Assembly: GCA_964577665.1 (NCBI GenBank)
Contig: CAZOBD010000017.1
Coordinates: forward strand, 1 to 39,301
Direction: 5' to 3'
Length of the DNA: 39,301 nucleotides
Source: CAYVTD01 sp964577665
Lineage (GTDB): Bacteria > Bacteroidota > Ignavibacteria > Kapaibacteriales > UBA2268
The number at the start of each line of letters is the position of its first letter. The stretch's first letter is position 1. The translations under genes were made by a program, and so were the position numbers. This document shows positions 32,567 through 39,301 of the stretch, one piece after another. Below the pieces are notes generated by a model. The model was not told the DNA's origin. It made no database searches and saw nothing but the letters and a program-made list of their open reading frames with translations.

Positions 32567-33652
32567 TTAATTTTCTTCAAACATCTCCACTTCGCGCACT
32601 ATTTCGCTGATTATTTCGCTTTCTTTTATTTTTTTTACGGCTTTGCCCTTTTTAAAAAGGAGGGCGGAGTTCTTTCCGGCGGCTATGCCTATGTCCGCTT
32701 CCTTTGCTTCGCCGGGTCCGTTTACGGCGCAGCCCAGCACGGCGATTTGAATGTTTTTTTTCACTCCTTTCAGCGCTGTTTCAAGTTCTTTTACTATTTT
32801 GAAAAGGTCAACTTCGAGCCTTCCGCATGTGGGGCAAGAAATAATCTCCACGCCGCGCTGTGCCATGCCGAGGCTTCGGAGTATCTGCTTACCTACTTCC
32901 ACTTCGCGCTCAGGCTGGTCGGTCAGGGAAACGCGGATTGTGTCGCCGATGCCCTCGGCAAGTAATGTGCCGATGCCAACGGAAGACTTTATAGTGCCGC
33001 CGGTGAAAGAGCCTGCTTCGGTTACTCCGAGATGCAGAGGGAAATCGGTTTCGCGGGCAATCATACGGTATGCCTGTATCATAAGGGCAACGCTTGTAGA
33101 TTTTACTGCAATGATAATATCCTCAAAACCGAATTCTCGGGCTATATTCACATGCCGCATGGCGCTTTCAAAAAGAGCTTCTGCAGAGGGATAGCCGTGC
33201 TTTTCCAAAATATCTTTCTCCAGCGAGCCCGAGTTCACGCCTATTCTGATGGGAATGCCCCGCTCTTTTGCTTTTTCGAGCACCTGGCGGATTCTGTCCT
33301 TGCTGCCAATATTTCCGGGATTGATGCGCACTTTTGCAACGCCTGCTTCAATGGACTTAATCGCAAAAATGTGGTTGAAATGAATATCGGCAACAATCGG
33401 CACTTCAGACAGCCGGACAATTTCGCTGACGGCTTCGGCGGCTTCTTTATCGTTGACAGTAATGCGTACAATATCCGCACCTGCTTCCTTACAGCGGACT
33501 ATTTGCTCTAATGTGGCTTTTACGTCTGCGGTTTTTGTTTTGGTCATAGTCTGGACACTGACAGGTGCACCGCCGCCTATCTGTATCCCGCCGACCATAA
33601 CCGGGCGGCTCTGCCTGCGCTTGAAAGAAACCGGGATGTGAGGATTAGTCAT
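32567..33652 (-). CDS. ispG: 4-hydroxy-3-methylbut-2-enyl-diphosphate synthase
   Basis: 361 aa, the short (E. coli-type) form. It has the TIM-barrel N-domain (VQTMTKTKTADVKATLEQI, IVADIHFNHIFA, KVRINPGNIG) and the C-terminal [4Fe-4S] domain with Cys273 and Cys276 (SCPTCGR) and Cys308 (GCAVNGPGEA). It makes HMBPP from methylerythritol cyclodiphosphate in the MEP isoprenoid pathway, cytosolic. It follows the vapC-type gene with no intervening base (TAAATG), so translation is likely coupled to it. Many Bacteroidota and Chlorobi IspG proteins carry a large central insertion; this one does not. Confidence 0.95.
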   Translation of the reverse strand: MTNPHIPVSFKRRQSRPVMVGGIQIGGGAPVSVQTMTKTKTADVKATLEQIVRCKEAGADIVRITVNDKEAAEAVSEIVRLSEVPIVADIHFNHIFAIKSIEAGVAKVRINPGNIGSKDRIRQVLEKAKERGIPIRIGVNSGSLEKDILEKHGYPSAEALFESAMRHVNIAREFGFEDIIIAVKSTSVALMIQAYRMIARETDFPLHLGVTEAGSFTGGTIKSSVGIGTLLAEGIGDTIRVSLTDQPEREVEVGKQILRSLGMAQRGVEIISCPTCGRLEVDLFKIVKELETALKGVKKNIQIAVLGCAVNGPGEAKEADIGIAAGKNSALLFKKGKAVKKIKESEIISEIVREVEMFEEN

Positions 33653-34060
33653 TTATGTCTTATTTATCCAATTTTCAATTTTTAAATCATCTACTCTGAT
33701 AAATTCTTTTTCATTATTTGTTACAAGAGTTAGATTTAAACTTTTTGCATGTGCGGCAATCAAAGTATCTAAGGGACCAATGGGAAGTCCTTTTCTCTCT
33801 AATTGAGATCTTACATGACCATACTCTTCAACCGCACTAAAATCGAAATCAAAAACACAGAAAGGTTTAATAAAATTCTTTAAAGCTATAAGATTTTTTG
33901 TATAATTACTGCTTTTCACTGCACCATAATACAATTCAGATAATGTAATTACTGACAATGAGATTTCATTCAAATTCATTCTACGAAGCCTGCTGAAAAC
34001 TTCAGGTGGTTTTTTCCTGATTATATAAATACAAGTATTCGTATCAAGCATGTATTTCAT
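33653..34060 (-). CDS. vapC: VapC-type PIN-domain toxin
   Basis: 135 aa. The PIN-domain acidic residues are visible: MLDTNTCIYIIR (first Asp), SELYYGA (Glu), GPLDTLIAAHA (Asp) and VTNNEKEF (the N-N-E-K-E-F end typical of VapC). PIN toxins are Mg2+-dependent RNases that cut tRNA or rRNA. It overlaps the antitoxin by one base (TAATG) and abuts ispG directly. Base composition is AT-rich compared with ispG and the rhomboid gene. Confidence 0.9.
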   Translation of the reverse strand: MKYMLDTNTCIYIIRKKPPEVFSRLRRMNLNEISLSVITLSELYYGAVKSSNYTKNLIALKNFIKPFCVFDFDFSAVEEYGHVRSQLERKGLPIGPLDTLIAAHAKSLNLTLVTNNEKEFIRVDDLKIENWINKT

Positions 34061-34341
34061 TATTCGAATAAGTTTCTTTGTTGTTCGGCCGGCTGATTTC
34101 TTCTTTCCATAAAATCAGAAGTAAACATATCAATGATATTAAAAAGATCAGTTAATGCTGCACTATTCTTTTCTGAAAATGAATCCTCAGTATAATGTTT
34201 TTCAGTAATGCTTAATTTGTCAAAGCTTTGCTTTTTCTTGATTTTCAAAAAACATATAAAATCATAAATCTCACCTCTCAGACTTTCAGGAAGATTTTTA
34301 ATTTCTTCATACAGCATATCTTTTGTAATAGAATTGTTCAT
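34060..34341 (-). CDS. Antitoxin partner of the PIN toxin (DUF2281-like)
   Basis: About 93 aa from ATG 34341 (MNNSITKDMLYEEIKNLPES); an earlier in-frame ATG at 34383 would overlap the rhomboid gene. The LPESLRGEIYDFICFLKIKK stretch is the conserved core of DUF2281-type antitoxins found with PIN toxins. The acidic C-terminal tail (about 45-93) probably neutralises the toxin. It is 17 bases after the rhomboid gene and overlaps the toxin gene by one base. Confidence 0.72.
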   Translation of the reverse strand: MNNSITKDMLYEEIKNLPESLRGEIYDFICFLKIKKKQSFDKLSITEKHYTEDSFSEKNSAALTDLFNIIDMFTSDFMERRNQPAEQQRNLFE

Positions 34342-34357
34342 TATTACACCATAATAG

Positions 34358-35329
34358 TTACTTAATTTTCTGGCTGAGTTCAAAAAGAATTTTCTTTTCG
34401 CGTTCAGTAAGGCTCTGATAGCCGGCGGCAGAGATTTTATCGAGTATTTCGTCTATTTTTGCCTGAGTGATCTCCTCTCCGTTTACGTTTATCGTACTGC
34501 CGGGCTGAGCATCCTGCTTAGGCGGCGCTTCCTTTTCGCGAAAAGGATTTGTAAACGGATTGCGTGGTCTGCCCCAGCTTGAGGATGTATCCTCATAAAC
34601 ATTCTTATTGCTGAATGATGCAAAGCTGTCTGAATGACCGGGTTCTTTAGTGCCAAATAGCTTACTGAAAAACCGGTAAACGCCGGTATCGTCTCCGTAC
34701 TTATATAAAAAATAACCTGCCGCAGCTCCGCCGAGATGTGCAAAATGCGCTACCATACTGTTTGTAGAAAGAAGTCCCATAAGCAGGTCTCCGGCAATTA
34801 AAAATATAACTACGAATTTTATTTTAACGGGTATGAATATTGGAAAAATAAGTACGCTGCGGTTAGGATCCATAAGTGCAAAAGCGGCCATAATACCCAT
34901 TACAGAGCCGGAGGCTCCCACAGTGGGAGCTACACTGGAAAACAATGGGCTGATTAAAAGCTGTACCACGGCGGCTCCTATGCCGCTCAGCAGATAAAAC
35001 ACCAAAAACTTTGTGCCTCCCCATACTTCTTCCAGTTCCCTTCCGAACATCCAAAGCACGAACATATTGAAAAAAAAGTGCATAAAACCGCCGTGAAGGA
35101 ACTGATAGCTTATTATCTGCCAAATTTGAAAATTTGATCCTTCTCCTATTGGAAAAAGCGCCATCCAGTAGAAAAAAAAGTCGGACAGTGAGTCCCCTCC
35201 CACAGATAAAAACTTAAGAAAAAAATGCTGTGAAAAAAAGACTGCCGCGTTTGCTATTATCAAACCCTTTATCACCGGCGGAAAGAGACTGTATCCGCCA
35301 AAATTTCCCATATTTCTGTATCCGTTCAT
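34358..35329 (-). CDS. Rhomboid-family intramembrane serine protease
   Basis: 323 aa with six transmembrane helices in the first 215 residues. The catalytic dyad is Ser140 (GASGSVMG) and His198 (AHFAHLGG). HGGFMHFFFNMFVLWMFGRE fits the conserved helix-2 His and Asn region. The soluble C-terminal tail (about 220-323) is Pro/Ser-rich then helical. It cuts membrane proteins in the inner membrane; substrates unknown. It is the first gene of a rhomboid-antitoxin-toxin-ispG run. The 84-base gap to the hybrid kinase upstream has no obvious promoter. Confidence 0.92.
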   Translation of the reverse strand: MNGYRNMGNFGGYSLFPPVIKGLIIANAAVFFSQHFFLKFLSVGGDSLSDFFFYWMALFPIGEGSNFQIWQIISYQFLHGGFMHFFFNMFVLWMFGRELEEVWGGTKFLVFYLLSGIGAAVVQLLISPLFSSVAPTVGASGSVMGIMAAFALMDPNRSVLIFPIFIPVKIKFVVIFLIAGDLLMGLLSTNSMVAHFAHLGGAAAGYFLYKYGDDTGVYRFFSKLFGTKEPGHSDSFASFSNKNVYEDTSSSWGRPRNPFTNPFREKEAPPKQDAQPGSTINVNGEEITQAKIDEILDKISAAGYQSLTEREKKILFELSQKIK

Positions 35330-35413
35330 CTTATAGTGTTCTGCCTTTCGTAAATATTTTTATACTTAGACGAACAATACATTTAGGAATTGCCGATTAA
35401 GGTTAATGCGGTT

Positions 35414-37654
35414 TTATGCATCAGCTTTTATGTACCGGTCAATAAGAGTTAAAAGGTCTTTCTCATTTATCGGTTTAATTACATAATCGTCGCAGCCGCT
35501 TTTTAGGGCTTGGTCTATATCCCTTTGAAAAGCGTATGCAGTCTGTGCTATAACGGGTATATCCGGTTTTAACTGCTTTATCTCTTTTGTAGCCGTAAAA
35601 CCGTCCATGTTAGGCATCCTTAAGTCCATCAGTATCATTGCTATTCCGTCTTCATCCTTTATTATGTCATAAGCCTGCAGTCCGTTCCAGGCATGTATCA
35701 AAACGGCATTATATTTTTTTAAAAGATGGTAAAGGTATTTGTAATTCGATTCGTCATCTTCCACTATTAATATTTTTTTATTTTTCCAGTTATATTTTTC
35801 TTCTTTATTATTTCTGTCACCTTCATTTATTGACTTTTTTTCTGTCAGGGCATCATACAACTCGAAATAAAAAGTGCTGCCTTTACCGGGCTGCGATTCC
35901 ACATCTATTCTTCCGTTAAGAAGTTTCATCAGGTCTTTGCAAATAGCCAGACCTAAACCTGTGCCTCCGTAAAACTGCTCGCCATAATCGTCTGCCTGAC
36001 GAAATTTTTCAAAAATGATGCTCTGCTTGTCTTCGGGTATGCCTATACCGGTATCTTTTACATAAAATGTAATCGTATCCCCTTTAAGAAAATATCCATA
36101 CTCTATACTTCCTTTTTCGGTAAATTTGAAAGCATTTTTCAAGAGATTGATAAACACCTGATTGAGCTTGCTTTTGTCAGTTTTCAGATACAGGGTCAAA
36201 TTCTCAGTATCAGGGATTATGACTTGTATTTCATTTTTTGAATATGCTTCGGATATCTGATTTACATAAACGGCAAGCTGGCTGAAGTAATCATGCAGTG
36301 AAAATTCTTCTGTCCGCAGTTTTACCCTGCCCGTCTGAAGCAGCGCTATACTGAAAGTGTCTTCTATCAGATAAAGGAGTTCCTTTCCTTTGAGGTTTAT
36401 TGTCTTTAGAAAGTCCAGTAAATCTCCGACTTTTGAATCTTTGCCTGCAATTTCGCTGAAACCAATTATTGAGTTCAGCGGCGTTCTCAGTTCGTGGGAC
36501 ATAGAAGCCAGAAAAGCTGACTTCAAGCGGTCGCTTTCTTCAGCTCTTTCTTTAGCGGAAATCAATTCCTTTTCGGTATTTATTTTTTCGGTAACGTCAT
36601 ACCCAAAGCATAGTATTTCTTCAATTTTTCCTTTTTTATTGAAAATTTCCACTGTATTCCATGTTATTATCTTTTCACCGCCGTTTTTAATGCGGCATGG
36701 AATGTCGAAATTTTTTAAACCCTCTCCGCCAATTTTTTCTTTAAACTCCTGTTTGTATTCTTCGTCGGAAATCAGCTCGGATATATGCTCTCCCTTTAAA
36801 TCGTCAGACTGCCATTTCAATATACTTTCCATGGCAGGATTGGTAAAACGGACTTGATATTCACTGTCTAAACCGCAGACAATAATTGGCATTCCGCTGA
36901 TTATGCTCTGTAGATAGTCTCTCTGCTTTATTGTATTTTCCTTTTCTTTAAGGCTGCGGTATATCACGAAGGCGGACAGCAGTAAAATAAGCAAAAAAAG
37001 CACGGCATTTACCTCAATAAGCCTGTTTCTGATGGCTGCAATGTTAGCTCCCACATCATCAAGATAAATACCGGTTCCGACTATCCAGCCCCATGGTTCA
37101 TATAGCTTTACAAAGGAGAGTTTGGGAACAATCTGTGTGGAATCGCCGTGCTTCTGCCAGTAATACTTTATCTGACCCGAATCGTTTTTATTGACAAGGG
37201 TAACCATCTCCGAAAACAGCCTTTTGCCTTTCACATCGCGGAAATCGGATATATCTTGTCCCTCCAAATCTGCTCTGAAAGGATGCATTATCATTTTCGT
37301 ACCGGTATTATGTATCCAGAAATAATCCTTATTTTCCGGACCGTAACGCATCTGTTTTAGATGTTCTTTAGCTTTCAGGCGTGCTTCATCAGGGTCGAGG
37401 TCGCCGCTTTCTGTCATTATCCTGTGATGCTCTAAGATATCTAACGCAACAGAGACCATATCACGGGAAAGATTCTGACGCTCGTTCATAAGACTTTTTT
37501 CCAAAAGCGGAATAGTGAGAAAGTAAAAGGAAGCCGTAAAAAGAACGACGGTAAGCAGAACAGGAAGTACAATGTATAAACTTTCCTTAAAAATAAAGGT
37601 TTTTTTGCCGCTGCTGCCGACCTGATTTTTTTTGGCTGAGTAAAATTTTTTCAT
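35414..37654 (-). CDS. Hybrid sensor histidine kinase (sCache-PAS-HK-REC)
   Basis: 746 aa. TM1 at about 23-48, then a periplasmic single-Cache domain to about 215 (DYFWIHNTGTKMIMHPFRAD, WGWIVGTGIYLDDV), TM2 at about 220-240, and PAS at about 255-360. Dimerisation domain with His387 (SMSHELRTPLNSIIGFSEIA), and ATPase domain at about 490-610 (NQVFINLLKNAFKFTEKG, DTGIGIPEDK, GGTGLGLAICK). The C-terminal receiver (about 627-742) has Asp677 (ILMDLRMP) and Lys (DYVIKPINEK). Single-Cache domains of this kind often sense small organic acids. All phosphotransfer residues are intact. No output regulator is adjacent. Confidence 0.93.
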   Translation of the reverse strand: MKKFYSAKKNQVGSSGKKTFIFKESLYIVLPVLLTVVLFTASFYFLTIPLLEKSLMNERQNLSRDMVSVALDILEHHRIMTESGDLDPDEARLKAKEHLKQMRYGPENKDYFWIHNTGTKMIMHPFRADLEGQDISDFRDVKGKRLFSEMVTLVNKNDSGQIKYYWQKHGDSTQIVPKLSFVKLYEPWGWIVGTGIYLDDVGANIAAIRNRLIEVNAVLFLLILLLSAFVIYRSLKEKENTIKQRDYLQSIISGMPIIVCGLDSEYQVRFTNPAMESILKWQSDDLKGEHISELISDEEYKQEFKEKIGGEGLKNFDIPCRIKNGGEKIITWNTVEIFNKKGKIEEILCFGYDVTEKINTEKELISAKERAEESDRLKSAFLASMSHELRTPLNSIIGFSEIAGKDSKVGDLLDFLKTINLKGKELLYLIEDTFSIALLQTGRVKLRTEEFSLHDYFSQLAVYVNQISEAYSKNEIQVIIPDTENLTLYLKTDKSKLNQVFINLLKNAFKFTEKGSIEYGYFLKGDTITFYVKDTGIGIPEDKQSIIFEKFRQADDYGEQFYGGTGLGLAICKDLMKLLNGRIDVESQPGKGSTFYFELYDALTEKKSINEGDRNNKEEKYNWKNKKILIVEDDESNYKYLYHLLKKYNAVLIHAWNGLQAYDIIKDEDGIAMILMDLRMPNMDGFTATKEIKQLKPDIPVIAQTAYAFQRDIDQALKSGCDDYVIKPINEKDLLTLIDRYIKADA

Positions 37655-37968
37655 ATTTCAATTGCATTACTATTATATGCAGGGCTGTAATATAAAAGAT
37701 TTTAATTAATATTCATAATTTCGGCTGAAAAATCTTTTTGAGTTTTAAAAAAACTTCTGCAGTTTGACTGCTCTTTTAAAATTTCAGGCTGTAATCACCT
37801 GAAAAAAGCTCAAGTTCATTTAAGCAATTTAGATAAATGGTACTACGGCTGATTTTTGGGAAAATGACCTAAAAACCTTAATTTACAGAATCTAATATTG
37901 TCATTCTGAATTTATTTCAGAATCTCATACATTTTTTTTGATTCATTTTTTTCATTAATATAACGGAA
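37655..37968. other. Divergent intergenic region with one palindromic repeat
   Basis: This 314-base gap lies between the divergent hybrid kinase and flavoprotein genes. It is AT-rich and holds the repeat at 37899-37931. I see no exact Bacteroidota promoter; TACATTTTTTTTG near 37928 is only a loose match. Confidence 0.5.
37899..37931 (+). repeat. GTCATTCTGAA-type palindromic repeat
   Basis: TGTCATTCTGAATTTATTTC followed by AGAATCTCA forms a hairpin (ATTCTGAA / TTTCAGAAT). It matches a widespread interspersed repeat I recall from Bacteroidota and related genomes. Only one copy is seen in this window. Confidence 0.5.
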
Positions 37969-37974
37969 ATGCAG

Positions 37975-39301
37975 ATGAATAAGGTTGTAATAATAGGCGG
38001 TATGGCTGCAGGATGCAAAGCAGGAGCAAGGCTGAAAAGAATAAATCACGATTATGATGTAACAATCATTGAAAAAAGAAGTTTTGTTTCTTACGGTGCC
38101 TGCGGTATGCCCATGTTTGCATCGGGCGATGTAGATGATTTTTATGATTTGGCAAAAACTCCCTTCGGAGTCATCCGCGATGAGGATTATTTTGAAAACG
38201 TAAAAGACATAAGAACTCTTACAAATACTGAAGCCGTAAGCATAAACACTAAGGAAAAATATATAGAAATTAAAGATCTTCAAAAGGGAGAAATCAATAA
38301 ACTTGAATATGACTTCCTTATAATTTCGACCGGAGCTAAAGCGGCGAAGGCTCCTTTTCCATGCCCCGAATCGGAAAATATTTCCACTTTCCACAATCCT
38401 TTGGACGCAAAAAGATTTCGTGAAAAAGCTCAGACCGGACAGGCGGGAAGCGCCGTTATCATCGGCGCCGGCTACATCGGGTGCGAGCTTGCCGAGGCTC
38501 TTGTTACCCTCTGGGGCATTGATACTACCTTGATTGAGAAAGAAAACAGACTTCTTCCCGGATGCCTCGATACTGAAATGTCCCGCCTTCTCGAAAAATA
38601 TTTCGAGGAAAATGACATCAATTTCCATTTGAACACAATGGTGGACAAAGTAGAACTCAGCACCGAAGGCAGTCCGGTCGTTTATACAAATGACGGGAAA
38701 AAATACGAAGCAGATTATCTCTTTCTCTGCCTCGGCATAAAACCCGAAACTACACTTGCGAAGGAAGCAGGAATCGAAACAGGAGATTTCGGCGGCATCA
38801 AAACAGATTCTCAAATGAGAACAAATATCCCCGATATTTGGGCAGGCGGAGACTGCACGGAAATAAACAGCCTTGTTACCGGAAGACCCTGCTATCTGCC
38901 TCTCGGCTCGCTGGCAAACAGGCAGGGGAGAGTAATTGCAAACTCGATAGCCGGACTGAAAGATGAGTTTTTTGGCAGCTCCGGCGCTATTTCCATGAAA
39001 GTATTCGGCTTCACAGTTGCAGCGGCAGGTTTTTCCGAAACTCTGGCAAAAGCACGCGGGATGGATGTAGAAAGCGTAGAAGGAACATGGTACGACAGGC
39101 CGGAATACCATCCCGACCACAAAGTTATTTTTGCAAAGCTTATTTACGATAAAAACAACCTGAGAATCGCGGGCGCCCAGTTTTTAGGTGAAGGCGAAGT
39201 AACACGCTGTGTAGATACCGTTTCCGAGATGATAAAGAACAAGGGCGATATTTACACTTTGATTAACGCAGAACATGCCTACATGCCTGCACATTCATCC
39301 C
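37975..39301 (+). CDS. CoA-disulfide reductase / NADH oxidase-type flavoprotein (partial)
   Basis: Open from ATG 37975 (or 37969, two codons earlier) to the window edge, at least 442 aa, C-terminus cut off. The FAD loop is VVIIGGMAAGCKAGARLKR. SYGACGMP holds the single active-site Cys of the CoADR/Nox/peroxiredoxin-reductase-like subgroup of class I pyridine nucleotide-disulfide oxidoreductases. The NAD loop is VIIGAGYIGCELAEAL, followed by DIWAGGDCTE and PLGSLANRQGR, which bind FAD. It probably uses NAD(P)H to reduce CoA disulfide, persulfide or O2 in the cytosol. The conserved C-terminal dimer domain begins (KVFGFTVAAAGFSE). Right-edge truncation is due to the window. Confidence 0.9.
   Translation, partial: MNKVVIIGGMAAGCKAGARLKRINHDYDVTIIEKRSFVSYGACGMPMFASGDVDDFYDLAKTPFGVIRDEDYFENVKDIRTLTNTEAVSINTKEKYIEIKDLQKGEINKLEYDFLIISTGAKAAKAPFPCPESENISTFHNPLDAKRFREKAQTGQAGSAVIIGAGYIGCELAEALVTLWGIDTTLIEKENRLLPGCLDTEMSRLLEKYFEENDINFHLNTMVDKVELSTEGSPVVYTNDGKKYEADYLFLCLGIKPETTLAKEAGIETGDFGGIKTDSQMRTNIPDIWAGGDCTEINSLVTGRPCYLPLGSLANRQGRVIANSIAGLKDEFFGSSGAISMKVFGFTVAAAGFSETLAKARGMDVESVEGTWYDRPEYHPDHKVIFAKLIYDKNNLRIAGAQFLGEGEVTRCVDTVSEMIKNKGDIYTLINAEHAYMPAHSS

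Noticed and set aside
37912..39120. 402-residue open frame on the minus strand near the right edge
   Set aside because: It lies antisense to the flavoprotein, which has complete FAD and NAD motifs. The antisense translation has no recognisable domain and is rich in Cys, Ser and Phe as expected for shadow frames.
1..39301. CRISPR array, tRNA or rRNA genes, insertion sequences or prophage genes
   Set aside because: I saw no regularly spaced direct repeats, no tRNA T-arm patterns, no rRNA-like sequence and no transposase, integrase or structural phage genes. The repeats present are short palindromic elements without coding capacity.

Overview
The window looks like a contig from an FCB-group bacterium, probably Bacteroidota or a near relative such as Ignavibacteriota or Kapabacteria-like lineages. 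Evidence is a secreted protein with a C-terminal type IX secretion (Por) sorting domain, a TonB-dependent receptor with an N-terminal carboxypeptidase-regulatory-like domain, a textbook Bacteroidota promoter (TTTG-N19-TATATTTG at 8098-8128), and several short palindromic repeats typical of such genomes. The taxonomic call is inference; there is no rRNA or tRNA. The sequence is moderately AT-rich, mostly chromosomal housekeeping and envelope genes, with no phage, IS or CRISPR.

Layout. 1-8000: a T9SS cargo protein made of three 221-residue repeats, a beta-propeller lipoprotein, a LOG-family protein, a DUF3108 protein and a TonB-dependent receptor. 8098-13547: a tight + strand operon holding an FlbD-like protein, an outer-membrane barrel-like protein whose 5' end carries an inserted palindromic repeat, an RsbW-like anti-sigma kinase, a sensor histidine kinase and RuvX. 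13602-16228: on the minus strand, a CDF metal transporter, an OmpA-like protein and RfbD. 16387-18622: a two-gene chemosensory output unit, a WspF-like CheB plus a protein joining a WspR-like receiver to a SpoIIE/PP2C phosphatase. 18761-20827: a GT39-type membrane glycosyltransferase and a PAP2 phosphatase overlapping tail to tail. 21191-24766: a large B12-dependent (class II) ribonucleotide reductase. 25183-29713: a metallophosphoesterase, an ankyrin-repeat protein, a truncated methyltransferase and a DUF4139 protein. 30067-30839: a tacAT-type GNAT/DUF1778 toxin-antitoxin pair. 30919-35329: a POT-type transporter, IspG, a vapBC-type pair fitted without a gap between ispG and a rhomboid protease. 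35414-37654: a hybrid sensor kinase. 37975-edge: the start of a CoA-disulfide-reductase/NADH-oxidase-type flavoprotein.

The most interesting biology is the signalling content. The WspR-type receiver is attached to a phosphatase rather than a diguanylate cyclase, sits beside a CheB whose receiver has lost its phospho-acceptor Asp (Asn53), and an RsbW-like kinase is encoded 6 kb away. Together these suggest, but do not prove, a Wsp-like chemosensory input driving an Rsb-style partner switch.

The second theme is repeats. At least four families of short palindromic interspersed repeats sit in the intergenic gaps, two of them in the same composite order at two loci, and one inside a gene.
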